DNA of 64,000 nucleotides from CAVORB01 sp964395315 (GTDB lineage Bacteria > Pseudomonadota > Gammaproteobacteria > Chromatiales > Chromatiaceae), in contig CAYNBI010000001.1 in NCBI GenBank assembly GCA_964395315.1, positions 53,412 through 117,411 on the forward strand, written 5' to 3'. The notes below the pieces were generated by a model. It made no database searches, was not told the origin of the DNA, and was given only the letters and a program-made list of their open reading frames with translations. Every line of letters starts with the position of its first letter. Position 1 is the stretch's first letter. The translations under genes were made by a program, and so were the position numbers. This document shows positions 1 to 8,644 of this stretch, in pieces.

Positions 1-505
1 AACCGAGTTCGTCTTTCGCCAGGTACGCCGGGGTTTTCATGATCGGGAGTCGGTTCGCGGGTGCAGTCTAATCTGGAAGCGGAAGAGCTGCGTAGGCATG
101 CTCGATTCGGAAAAACCGGCAAGGAGTATAGCAACGATTCCGTCAAGGCATGGTGCAAGGCCAGGAGGCGCGAGCCGTAATCGTCCGAAGGGTGTCGAGC
201 CCGCGGGGACGCTGATCACTGGACATCCCGGCCAAGATCGGCGCGCCGCCCAATAAGCGCGGTTCTTGGATGGGTACATTATCAGAAGCTTACGCGCTCG
301 AGCATGGCGTCATGTCCCTGTGCCGCGGCAAGCCCTGAATGCACCAGCGCTTCGTTTGGCCGGCACCGCGGTGGGTTGGCCCACGTTCTTCGCGCGGGAG
401 CTTGTCCCGGCTGCCGTGCCGCCGCGTGTGCGACACGGCATCGACCGGAAACCCCGGCCCGTGTAGTATTCCCCGCCTCACACACGAGCGGGACGCATCA
501 GCGGC
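1..505. other. Gene-poor leading region with one copy of a dispersed repeat
   Basis: No convincing coding region was found here; the short open frames on both strands overlap each other and look like high-GC noise. From about 225 to 340 it holds a sequence clearly related to stretches at 5286–5402 and 63874–63985 (shared blocks such as GCGGTTCTTGGATGG and TGTGCCGCGG). Weaker similarity to the 5.3 kb copy continues to about 472, around a CCGCCGCGTGTGCG block. Confidence 0.5.
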
Positions 506-781
506 ATGAGCAAGTTCGTCGAGAAGCTCCGCCTGAAGGAGCTAGCCGAGGAGGACCTTTTCTTTGCCAAGCAGGACGTCGCGCTGATCGAGGCGCTGCG
601 GCGGAAGAAGCTGGCGAAGCTCGCGGACTGCGGCGGGGAAAAGGAGCAGGCACTGGCGGAGGATTTCGAGAAACGCTTCGATGCGGTGACCGAGAAGCAC
701 AAGAAGAAACCGCGCAAGCTGCTGCGCCGCTACCGCTCGCTGCTGGACGAGATCATGGAGGTCTGCAAGCGGCGGCACTGA
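506..781 (+). CDS. Small charged hypothetical protein (91 aa)
   Basis: I do not recognise the family. The product is 91 residues, very rich in Lys, Glu and Arg and predicted almost wholly helical, with no signal peptide or membrane segment. The ATG at 506 follows a purine-rich stretch (GAGCGGGACG) that could serve as a ribosome site. The gene stands alone between the repeat region and the convergent HAMP-protein gene. The heptad-like spacing of Leu and Ala with charged residues suggests a coiled-coil or nucleic-acid-associated protein, but no function can be assigned. Coding is supported by the sensible amino-acid mix, unlike the Arg/Pro-rich shadow frames nearby. Confidence 0.55.
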   Translation: MSKFVEKLRLKELAEEDLFFAKQDVALIEALRRKKLAKLADCGGEKEQALAEDFEKRFDAVTEKHKKKPRKLLRRYRSLLDEIMEVCKRRH

Positions 782-836
782 TCCGGCCGCGGAAGTGCTC
801 CGCCGGATCGCGCCCGCACACGCGGTCGTTCCAGAT

Positions 837-2498
837 TCAGCCTTCCTCCTCCGTGACCGCCAGCAGGGTCTGGATGCCTTGCGCCGTGTGCTCGATATCC
901 ACCGCCTCTTCCGCCGCTCCGGGGCGATACTTCCTCAACCGCTCGGCGGTTTCCATCAGATGCGCCACATGCCTCCCAAGGTGGCCGCGGATGGCGTTGA
1001 GCTGTTGCACCTTGGCGAGGGCGGACAGGCGCAGCTCATCCACGGCCTCGTTTCGACCGGCGGCGTCTTTCGCCGCGTGCAGGTCGCGCAAGGCGATTGC
1101 CTCGTCCATCGACGTCTTCCACCAGCTTACGAAGGTGGCCCTGTGGTCGGCCATGGTGTTGAGCGACTCGGCCATCGCGTTGATCTCGTCGCGGGCCCCA
1201 GGGACCGTGGCGATGCGCTCGGCGGGGCTCTCGTGGGTCAGGCGGTCCAGCAGTCCCGCCATTTCACGCACCGGGCGCACGATACGGGCGGTGATGGTTA
1301 TCGCGAAGAAGACCCCGAGCAGCACCGCGCATACGACGATGATCAGGTTCAGGCGCGCACTCGCGCTGGATGCGCGCGCGATTTCGGCGCGCTTGGCGTC
1401 GGAAAGCCGGTTCGCCTCGTCGACGTTCTGGGTGACGAGCGGGGTGATCCGGTCCGCCGCCGCCCGCATTGCCCGGTCCAGCTCGTCGACCCGGTGGTTC
1501 TGGGCGACCAAGGCCAGAAAGTCCCGTTCGTAGTCCGCGAGCAGCCCGGTCAGCAGGGCCTTGTCCTGGTCGGCGATGGGGGCGATGTCGATCTGGCGGC
1601 GGATGGTGTCCGCGATCTCCTGCACCATGCCCACGTACTCGTCGTCGTCGCGCAGCAGGTAGTCTTTTTCGCGCCGGCGAAGCTGCAGAATGTTGCTCTC
1701 CAGGTCGGGGACGTAGTGCGCCTCGAGCATGGATTCGATGCGGTGTGCGGAATCGCGGAAAGGACCCTTGCCTCCCTGTAGCTCGCCGCCGGCGAGCACC
1801 AGCTCGGCGTAGGCCTCGAACTCCCCGGCGTACACGCCGATCTCGGCGATCAGCGACGACTTCGCGTCGGGGTAAAGCTCCGAGACCTGCACGAGCTCTC
1901 GGAATTCGGCGATCAGCGCGCGCACGTGATCCCGGTAGCGCGTCTCGCGCCGCAGGCCGAGGTCCTTCTCGCCGCGGCGGATCTGCAGCAGCTGGAGGTA
2001 GAGGCGGCCGGCCTTGAAGTTGCCGGCACGGTCCTCGAGCTCGTGGACCGTGTCCCGGAAGGCGCCCTGGAGACCCGAATTGTGGTCCAGGCCCTTCACC
2101 CTCCAGGCGTCGGCGATGTCGTGGAAGCGGTTGAGGTAGGTTTCCGTGAGCGCGCGGATCTGCTGCGCGGTGTGGCGCGACTCCTCGTCCACCTCGGCCA
2201 GCTTCGAGGTCGTCTCGAGCAGGGCCTTGGCGTGGGTGTCCACGGCGGCGGCGAAGCCTTCGTCCCGCTGCGTGAGGAAGTCGTTCTCGGCCTGCCAGAT
2301 CTTCGCGAGTTGAATCTCGATCCCGAGGGCCAGGGATTTGCGCGCCTGGTAGACGTCGTGCAGGCGCTCGTAGTCGGCAACCACCTGTTGCAGACTGTGG
2401 TGGTAGTGCCAGATCACGCCGAGGAACAACAGCCCCACCAGCCCGAAGCTGAGCCCGATCTTCTCGCCGATGCGCAGTTTGCTCGATAGTCTCCCCAC
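837..2498 (-). CDS. Membrane HBM-type sensor protein with HAMP domain and no output domain
   Basis: A 553-residue protein with an N-terminal membrane helix (about 13–31), a long periplasmic helical region, a second membrane helix (about 383–402) and a HAMP-like segment after it. The periplasmic part has two related motifs, RRGEKDLGLRR and RRREKDYLLRD, the hallmark of the helical bimodular (HBM) ligand-binding domain known from chemoreceptors such as McpS. Unlike those receptors it has no methyl-accepting signalling hairpin, kinase or cyclase after HAMP, only about 100 residues of predicted helix. It may be a partner of a separate signalling protein or a stripped receptor. It is transcribed alone, upstream of the CorC pair on the same strand; the ligand is unknown. 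Confidence 0.8.
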   Translation of the reverse strand: MGRLSSKLRIGEKIGLSFGLVGLLFLGVIWHYHHSLQQVVADYERLHDVYQARKSLALGIEIQLAKIWQAENDFLTQRDEGFAAAVDTHAKALLETTSKLAEVDEESRHTAQQIRALTETYLNRFHDIADAWRVKGLDHNSGLQGAFRDTVHELEDRAGNFKAGRLYLQLLQIRRGEKDLGLRRETRYRDHVRALIAEFRELVQVSELYPDAKSSLIAEIGVYAGEFEAYAELVLAGGELQGGKGPFRDSAHRIESMLEAHYVPDLESNILQLRRREKDYLLRDDDEYVGMVQEIADTIRRQIDIAPIADQDKALLTGLLADYERDFLALVAQNHRVDELDRAMRAAADRITPLVTQNVDEANRLSDAKRAEIARASSASARLNLIIVVCAVLLGVFFAITITARIVRPVREMAGLLDRLTHESPAERIATVPGARDEINAMAESLNTMADHRATFVSWWKTSMDEAIALRDLHAAKDAAGRNEAVDELRLSALAKVQQLNAIRGHLGRHVAHLMETAERLRKYRPGAAEEAVDIEHTAQGIQTLLAVTEEEG

Positions 2499-2591
2499 GT
2501 CTCCCCCTGATCTGATGACGATCCGCGGATCTCGGTCGATGTCGCTATTCTAGCCCGACCCGTTGGCCGGCGTTCCCGCGGACGCCGGAGT

Positions 2592-3845
2592 TCAGATGCG
2601 CTCGGCGCGGACCTTGAGCACGGTGCGTGGATCGGCCTCCAGGACGGTGAAGCGGAAGCCGTCCTCCTGGATCGAGTCTCCTTCCCGTGGGATGCGGCGC
2701 GAGCGGGTGACCACGAAGCCGCCGATGGTGTGCGCCTCTGCGACCGGAAGCTTGATGTGCAGAACGTCGTTTACCTCGGAGATCGGCGCCCGGCCGCTCA
2801 TCACGAAGACCGAGTCACCCTCGGGCACGATGTAGTAGTGACGTTTCTGCTGGTACTCGTCGAAGTCGTAGCCGACGTCGATGTCGCCTACGACCTCCTC
2901 GAACACGTCTTCCATGGTCAGGATGCCGATCGCGGAGCCGAACTCGTCCACGGCGATCCCCATGTGGTCCTCCCGCGCCTGCAGGAGGGGCAGCGTCTGG
3001 TCGATGGTCTGCTGGGGGGACAGGTAGAGCGGGGGGTAAATGTAGTCTGAAATGGGCTTTTCCTCGATGTCCGCGTCGAGCAGATCCCAGGTGTTCAGCG
3101 TGAGCACGCCCTTGACGTTGGTGATGTTGCCCCGGTAGACCGGCAGGCGGTTGTAGCCGTGCTTGAGCACCAGTCTGACCGCCTCGCCCATGTTGCGGAT
3201 CTCGTTGAAGCCGACGACGTCGGCGAGCGGGATCATGGCCTGCCCCACCGTGGTGTCGCCGAAGCGGATGATGCGCCGGATGCTGTTCCTGTCCACCGCA
3301 CCGCCGGCCGGCTCGTTGATGTCCAGCAGGACCCGAAGCTCCTCGCGGGTGATAAACAGATTCTGGCGGGAAGATGTTCCGCCGATGATTCGGGTCGCGA
3401 ACCGGGCGACGCGGCTGAAGACGAAGATGACAGGGTAAAAGACGAAGGAGAAGAACCGCAGGCCGTGGATGATGGTGCCCACGATGGCGTCTGCCTTCTG
3501 CTGGAAGACGCTCTTGGGCACGATCTCTCCGAAGATGAGAAGAAAAGGCGTCAGGATCAGCACCGCGATGATGTCGCCGGATTCGCCGAACAGATGGATG
3601 CAGATCAACGCCCCCAGGGTGGTGATGGTGACCGTGGCGAGGTTGGTCCCGACCAGGGTGGTGCCGAGAATGACGTCCGGGGTGCGGAACATTTTCAACA
3701 GGAGCGCGGCGCCCCGGTCCCCTTGCTTGGCCCGATGCCGGAGCTTCAGCTTGTCCGAGTTGACGATCGCGATCTCGGAGCCCGAGAAGAAGCCCTTCAG
3801 GACGAGGAAGAAGAGAATGACGAACAACTCGATCACCCATTCCAT
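2592..3845 (-). CDS. CNNM/CorC-type membrane protein with CBS pair (second of pair 1)
   Basis: A 417-residue member of the HlyC/CorC (CNNM) family: N-terminal DUF21 membrane domain (GFFSGSEIA motif near residue 20, FGEIVPKS near 110), then a CBS pair, then the C-terminal CorC_HlyC domain (TIGGFVVTRSRRIPREGD). Such proteins are linked to Mg2+/Co2+ export or metal homeostasis; the old haemolysin label is not reliable. The ATG at 3845 begins one base after the stop of the upstream paralogue and has a GGAG site inside that gene, so the two are co-transcribed and probably translationally coupled. The DUF21 domain is typical of a dimer, so the pair may form a heterodimer. Confidence 0.88.
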   Translation of the reverse strand: MEWVIELFVILFFLVLKGFFSGSEIAIVNSDKLKLRHRAKQGDRGAALLLKMFRTPDVILGTTLVGTNLATVTITTLGALICIHLFGESGDIIAVLILTPFLLIFGEIVPKSVFQQKADAIVGTIIHGLRFFSFVFYPVIFVFSRVARFATRIIGGTSSRQNLFITREELRVLLDINEPAGGAVDRNSIRRIIRFGDTTVGQAMIPLADVVGFNEIRNMGEAVRLVLKHGYNRLPVYRGNITNVKGVLTLNTWDLLDADIEEKPISDYIYPPLYLSPQQTIDQTLPLLQAREDHMGIAVDEFGSAIGILTMEDVFEEVVGDIDVGYDFDEYQQKRHYYIVPEGDSVFVMSGRAPISEVNDVLHIKLPVAEAHTIGGFVVTRSRRIPREGDSIQEDGFRFTVLEADPRTVLKVRAERI

Positions 3846-3846
3846 G

Positions 3847-5235
3847 TCAGGACTCCTTCTCGTTGATCGCGGCGCTCGGCGGCGCGTCTGGCGGTTCGGG
3901 GGGCGGCCCCTCCGCGGACTCCTCGGGGAGAACCTCCTCCGCAAGCGGCTCTTCGGTCTTCGCCCCCTCCGGCTTGCTGACACGCAGGCGTTTGATCCGC
4001 AGTCGGCCGACCTCCACCACGGTGAAGTTGTAGCCCTCGTACGCGACCGTGTCCCCTTCCTTGGGCAGGCGACCGAAATGGCGGAACACCACACCGCCGA
4101 TGGTAGTCATGACGGGGTCGTCGATGTCGATGTTGGTCAGGTTGTAGAAGTCGAGCAGGCGCATGTCGCCGGGCACGATGTATCCCTGCTCGTCCTGCTC
4201 GTAGTCCTCTATGCCTTTCATTTTCCCGGTGATCTCGCCGAAGAAGAAGGTCAGCACGTCCTTGATGGTGACGATGCCCAGGATCTCGCCGAACTCGCCC
4301 AGGACCATGGCGACACGGGTATTGTGCTTCTGAAAGAAGTTGAACATTTCGTCGACCTTGATGGTCGGCGGGACGAAATAGGCCGGGCGGAGGAACTCCT
4401 CGAGCCGCACCTTCTCCAGGTCGGCGCCGCCGCGGCAGAGCCGCAGCACGTCCTCGGAGTGCACGAAGCCGATCACGTTGTCCCAGTGTCCCGAATAGAC
4501 CGGAACCCGGGGATGCTGGTAGCGCCTGAAGGCTTCGATCAGGTCCTGAATCGGCTGCCCGGCGTCCAGAAAACGGATGCGGGGACCGGGGGTCATGATG
4601 TGGGAGACCTCCGTTTCCGAGGCCTCGAGCAGGTTGTCGATGAGGACCCGCTCGGTGGCGTCGATGATGCCGCTCTCCTCGCCCTCCTCCAGCAGGGTCT
4701 TGAGCTCGTCCGGATGGAGGATGTTCTGGCGGTCGACGACGTCGCCGACGATCAGGGTCGTCACCCGGTCGGCAACCAGCCTCACCGCCTCCCTCAGCGG
4801 TGTGACCACATAGATCCATTTCGGCAGGAGGCGCGCGCTGATGTTCTTCGCGAAACCGACCGGGTGGTTCACCGCGATGGTCTTGGGCGTGACCTCGCCG
4901 AACAGCAGAAGCAGGGGCACCATGACGATGATGTTGATCCAGCCGGCATCCTGGCCGAACAGCATCAGAAGGATGGCCGTCATGTTGGCGGCGGATGCGA
5001 TATTGACCAGCTCGTTGCCGCATAGGATGGAGATGATCAGACGGCGCGGCTCGTCGAGCATCGCATGGATGCTCTCGGAGTGCTGGTCGCGGGTGTTGCG
5101 CAGCTTCTGCAGATCGATGCGGCTCAGGGAAAAGAGCGCGGTCTCGGAGCCCGAGAATATGGCCGAGCTCACGAGGAAGATCACCTGCAGAATGATCCGC
5201 AGAATGAGCTCGAGGTTGGTGGTGTCGATCGGCAT
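3847..5235 (-). CDS. CNNM/CorC-type membrane protein with CBS pair (first of pair 1)
   Basis: A 462-residue CNNM/CorC paralogue: DUF21 domain starting with a membrane helix and IFSGSETALFS, the conserved FGEVTPKTIA segment, a CBS pair (MTPGPRIRF, the RVPVYSGHWDNVIG loop) and a CorC_HlyC domain (TIGGVVFRHFGRLPKEGD). It ends in a Pro/Glu-rich tail of about 40 residues. It is the first gene of a two-gene unit with the next CNNM gene downstream. The ATG at 5235 gives the usual family N-terminus. Metal efflux or regulation of a metal channel is the family expectation; the substrate cannot be read from sequence. Confidence 0.88.
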   Translation of the reverse strand: MPIDTTNLELILRIILQVIFLVSSAIFSGSETALFSLSRIDLQKLRNTRDQHSESIHAMLDEPRRLIISILCGNELVNIASAANMTAILLMLFGQDAGWINIIVMVPLLLLFGEVTPKTIAVNHPVGFAKNISARLLPKWIYVVTPLREAVRLVADRVTTLIVGDVVDRQNILHPDELKTLLEEGEESGIIDATERVLIDNLLEASETEVSHIMTPGPRIRFLDAGQPIQDLIEAFRRYQHPRVPVYSGHWDNVIGFVHSEDVLRLCRGGADLEKVRLEEFLRPAYFVPPTIKVDEMFNFFQKHNTRVAMVLGEFGEILGIVTIKDVLTFFFGEITGKMKGIEDYEQDEQGYIVPGDMRLLDFYNLTNIDIDDPVMTTIGGVVFRHFGRLPKEGDTVAYEGYNFTVVEVGRLRIKRLRVSKPEGAKTEEPLAEEVLPEESAEGPPPEPPDAPPSAAINEKES

Positions 5236-5285
5236 TAGCAGTCTAGTAACGAGTTGATTGCCCTGGGAGACGCTGATGCGTGGCG

Positions 5286-5572
5286 ATCCTGGCCAGAATC
5301 AGCACGCCGTCCAAGAAACGCGGTTCTCGGATGGCTGCATTTTCAAGCGCGTATGCGCCTGAAGAATTGCGGCATGTCCATGTGCCGCGGAAGGCCCTGA
5401 ATTAATCATTTCCTGATCGACCGCTTGCGTCCGCGCATCGCGCGTGGATGTCGGACGTGAGCATGTCAAGTCCTGCGAGAAAACCGAAGCACCCACAGGG
5501 AGCCTGCGCCCTTGTGTCGCAAGCGCGCGCCGCCGCGCGTGCGTTCGCCGGTAGACCCCGCCAATCATAGGC
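5286..5572. repeat. Dispersed repeat, copy 2
   Basis: The first ~117 bases match the copies at 225–340 and 63874–63985 in the same orientation (for example AAGAAACGCGGTTCTCGGATGG here against AAGCGCGGTTCTTGGATGG in copy 1). The remainder shows patchy similarity to copy 1 only (GGGAGC, CCGCCGCGCGTGCG). It lies in the intergenic space between the divergent CorC pair and the phosphate gene pair. No terminal inverted repeats or transposase are visible. Confidence 0.6.
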
Positions 5573-5608
5573 CCGGACGCAACGAATAGCATGATGTCAA
5601 TCAACTAA

Positions 5609-5626
5609 TGTAACGAAACGGTTACC
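5609..5626 (+). promoter_or_regulatory. Possible Pho-box-like site upstream of the PhoU-like/Pit pair
   Basis: TGTAACG and GGTTACC lie 11 bases apart, the spacing of PhoB half-sites, about 150 bases upstream of the DUF47 gene. A similar TGTTACGAAAC string occurs upstream of pstS at 20362–20372. The match to the enterobacterial consensus is weak, so this is a suggestion only. Confidence 0.25.
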
Positions 5627-5777
5627 AATCGTTCGCCGTTCCGTGACAATTACCTGGGGGCGGCGAACGGTACCCGTCGGGGCGTCTTACGGGCGCCGGG
5701 GTTTCCGATGAGAATCGAGTAGGACGCGCCTGAACCCCGGCCACCTTTGTCGTATGTCAACACCAGGAGGAGAGCCT

Positions 5778-6458
5778 ATGAAATCCACCAACCCGATCGC
5801 ATCGCTGTTCGGCAAGTCGCCGTTCAAGCCGATGCAGCAGCACATGGGTATCGTCAACGAGTGCGTTGCCGAGGTTCCGAAGATGTTCGAGGCCTTGATC
5901 GCGGGCGATCAGGCCGGCGTCGAGCGCGCCAAGGATGCCATCTTCGCCAAGGAGCACGAGGCGGACGTCCTCAAGAACGATATGCGGGGGCATTTGCCGA
6001 AGAGCCTGTTCATGCCGGTCGACAGAAGGGATCTACTGGACGTGCTGGCGATGCAGGACTCCATCGCCGACACCGCCCAGGACATCGCCGGACTGCTCGT
6101 CGAGCGGGACATGACCGTGCCCGCGGACATGGCGGAGGACCTGCGCACCCTGGTGCAGCGCTGCGTCGACACCGTCGCGCAGTGCGGGACCATCGTCAGC
6201 GAGCTCGACGAGCTGGTTGAGACCGGATTCGGCGGCCCCGAGGCTACCCGCGTCGGAGAGATGGTGGAGAAGCTCAATAAGATCGAGGACGAGACCGACG
6301 AGCTGGGCATGAAACTCGCCCGGTCGCTGTTCAAGCACGAGGACACCCTGGGTGCCGTGTCGGTGATGTTCTGGTACCAGCTCATTCAGTGGATCGGCGA
6401 CCTGGCGGATTACGCCGAGAAGGTGGGCGACCGCCTGCGGCTGCTCATAGCCCGCTAA
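5778..6458 (+). CDS. DUF47 / PhoU-like protein, partner of Pit
   Basis: A 226-residue all-helical protein of the TIGR00153/DUF47 family, distantly related to PhoU and normally encoded next to Pit-type phosphate permeases, whose activity it is thought to modulate. Visible family features include the early GxSPFKPMQQH segment, acidic helices with E/D-rich metal-binding-type patches, and the C-terminal WIGDLADYAEKVGDRLR helix. The ATG at 5778 is preceded by AGGAGGAGAG, a strong ribosome site, which decides this start over an upstream in-frame ATG at 5754. The pit gene follows 88 bases downstream on the same strand, so the two form an operon. Confidence 0.9.
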   Translation: MKSTNPIASLFGKSPFKPMQQHMGIVNECVAEVPKMFEALIAGDQAGVERAKDAIFAKEHEADVLKNDMRGHLPKSLFMPVDRRDLLDVLAMQDSIADTAQDIAGLLVERDMTVPADMAEDLRTLVQRCVDTVAQCGTIVSELDELVETGFGGPEATRVGEMVEKLNKIEDETDELGMKLARSLFKHEDTLGAVSVMFWYQLIQWIGDLADYAEKVGDRLRLLIAR

Positions 6459-6546
6459 GCCTGGTCTTTCGCGCGCATCACGATCCGCTTCGGAGCCATC
6501 TGTCCGTCATCGGCGGGTCCGATCAAACCTTTTGTCTGGGGGAGTC

Positions 6547-7812
6547 ATGGAAATTATTGCTGAGTGGGGAACCGTCTTCCTGGTCATGGCCGTCATCTTC
6601 GGCCTCTACATGACCTGGGGCATCGGTGCCAACGACGTGGCCAACGCCATGGGCACGTCGGTGGGCTCGGGCGCCATCACCGTCAAGCAGGCGATCATCA
6701 TCGCCGCCATCTTTGAGTTCGCGGGCGCCTTCATCGCGGGCGGCGCGGTCACCAAGACCATCCGAAAGGGCATCATCGATCCGGAGCCCATCACCGCGAA
6801 CCCGGAGTTGCTCGTCTACGGCATGCTCGCCGCCCTGCTGGCGGCGGCCATCTGGCTGATGGTGGCCTCGACGCGCGGCTGGCCGGTGTCCACCACACAT
6901 TCCATTGTCGGCGCCATCGTCGGATTCGCGGTCGCCGGCATCGGAATGGATGCGGTGGCCTGGGACAAGATCGGCCAGATCGTGGCGAGCTGGGTGGTTT
7001 CCCCGCTGCTTGGCGGCGTGATTGCACTTCTGCTGATGCTCAGCATACGGAAGTTCATTTTGAATACGGACAACCCCTTCGCGAAGGCGAAGAGCCTGGG
7101 ACCCGTGTACGTCTTCCTCGTCGGGTTCATCGTAGCCCTGGTCACCCTGTTCAAGGGTCTCAAGCACTTGAAGTTGGAGTTCACCGAGGTTCAAAGCCTG
7201 GTGCTGGCCGTCATTTTCGGTGTCATCGTCGCCGCGGTTGGCAAGATGCTGATCAACAAGGTCAAGCTGGACACCGCCGCCGACAAGAGCTTCCACTACG
7301 CGAGCGTGGAGAAGGTGTTCACGCCCATGATGATCTTCACGGCCTGCGCCATGGCCTTCGCGCACGGGTCCAACGACGTGGCCAACGGCATCGGCCCCAT
7401 GGCCGCGGTCGTGTCCATCGTCAAGAGCGGCGGTCAGGTGACGCAGAAGGCGGACCTGCCCATCTGGATCCTGATCCTCGGCGGCGCGGGTATCGTCGTC
7501 GGCCTTGCCACCATGGGCTATCGGGTCATGCAGACCATCGGCACCAAGATCACGGAGCTGACCCCCACCCGCGGCTACTGCGCGACCCTCGCGGCCGCAA
7601 CGACCGTGGTGCTGGCCTCCAAGACAGGTCTGCCGGTATCCACCACCCACATCGCCGTCGGCGCGGTCATGGGTGTCGGGTTGGCGCGCGGCATCGGCGC
7701 GCTGGACCTGAGGGTGATTGGGAACATCGTCGTGTCCTGGATCGTCACGCTTCCGGCAGGCGCGATTCTCGCTGCCTTGTTCTTCTTCCTGTTCAAGGCG
7801 ATATTCGGCTAA
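6547..7812 (+). CDS. pit: Low-affinity inorganic phosphate transporter, Pit family
   Basis: A 421-residue inner-membrane permease of the PiT (SLC20) family that moves metal-phosphate or phosphate with H+ or Na+. Two inverted halves each carry the family signature: GANDVANAMGTSVGSGAI near residues 27–44 and AHGSNDVANGIGP in the second half. The internally repeated WPVSTTHSIVGA and LPVSTTHIAVGA segments are also present. About ten hydrophobic helices are visible. The ATG at 6547 follows GGGGGAGTC, a good ribosome site. It pairs with the DUF47 gene upstream; no clear terminator follows, only a short weak hairpin near 7830. Confidence 0.95.
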   Translation: MEIIAEWGTVFLVMAVIFGLYMTWGIGANDVANAMGTSVGSGAITVKQAIIIAAIFEFAGAFIAGGAVTKTIRKGIIDPEPITANPELLVYGMLAALLAAAIWLMVASTRGWPVSTTHSIVGAIVGFAVAGIGMDAVAWDKIGQIVASWVVSPLLGGVIALLLMLSIRKFILNTDNPFAKAKSLGPVYVFLVGFIVALVTLFKGLKHLKLEFTEVQSLVLAVIFGVIVAAVGKMLINKVKLDTAADKSFHYASVEKVFTPMMIFTACAMAFAHGSNDVANGIGPMAAVVSIVKSGGQVTQKADLPIWILILGGAGIVVGLATMGYRVMQTIGTKITELTPTRGYCATLAAATTVVLASKTGLPVSTTHIAVGAVMGVGLARGIGALDLRVIGNIVVSWIVTLPAGAILAALFFFLFKAIFG

Positions 7813-7993
7813 GGAAACCTGACCCTGGCCGCCTGTGGTGGCCGGAATGAGGCGTTGGAGCGCCGAGCGCGCAACCGATTGCCTGTCTTACTTGGGGGGC
7901 GTGCGCGGGATTTCGGTCCCGTGCCGTCCCTCGATCTTTTCCAGAGGTGTTGGATGCAGGCGAGTCTGGCCTTCCCCACGAGCCCGGTACAGC

Positions 7994-8644
7994 ATGACGG
8001 CCATGTCAGAGACGCTTGATCTCCGCCTGGAGCCAGTCCAGGACTGTCAGAGCATCAAGGGGGTTCTGTTTCCGTCAGAGGTCAAATTTCGCCAGCTCAT
8101 CGTCACCGGCCCCCCTGGCTCGGGTAAGACAACCCTGATCAGCCGGATCGGCGGCTGGCCGGAGGAGGGTTACATCGATCTCACCTTCAAAGGTTGGTGG
8201 AAGGCGCAGTCTCTCGCGCTGCGCCCGCGCGAGATCCATCTGGGCCTCCCGTTCGTCGGGCGTGACGAGGCGCTCGCGATGTTCGAGCCGGAGTGGCTCT
8301 CATCTTGGGATCGGCTCGAGCTAGACCCAGATCGTATCGAGCTGCCCCCGCCCAAGCGTTTCCTGCTGTCCGTCAACTGGCGGGCGCGGTTCGTGTTCGA
8401 GTTCCTGCTGCCGGCCCCGGAGACCCTTCTCCGGCTGCGGCAGGAGCGTTCGCGGCTAGGTACTCACCCGGTCGACGCACACCTGGATCTGGGACAGATC
8501 CGACGTCAGGTTCGGGTTTTTGGACAGACGGCGGAATACTTTCACCGGCAGGGTATGGCGGTCTACGTGCGTCAGGATCTCGACGCCCCGCCGTGCCGGA
8601 TCATCCCGGAGGCAAACGATTCAGAGCATGTCCGAGCCGATTGA
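7994..8644 (+). CDS. P-loop NTPase-like protein of unknown function
   Basis: About 216 residues with a clear Walker A motif, GPPGSGKTT, near residue 40, followed by RIGGWPEEGYIDL. No second canonical motif is obvious, although the late acidic segment could supply a Walker B. I do not recognise the family; it resembles a small kinase or AAA-type NTPase. Its end overlaps the start of the FHA–phosphatase gene by 17 bases, so the two are probably translated together and may be a matched kinase-like and phosphatase pair. The start is uncertain: ATGs at 7994 and 8003 are both possible and neither has a strong ribosome site. Confidence 0.7.
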   Translation: MTAMSETLDLRLEPVQDCQSIKGVLFPSEVKFRQLIVTGPPGSGKTTLISRIGGWPEEGYIDLTFKGWWKAQSLALRPREIHLGLPFVGRDEALAMFEPEWLSSWDRLELDPDRIELPPPKRFLLSVNWRARFVFEFLLPAPETLLRLRQERSRLGTHPVDAHLDLGQIRRQVRVFGQTAEYFHRQGMAVYVRQDLDAPPCRIIPEANDSEHVRAD

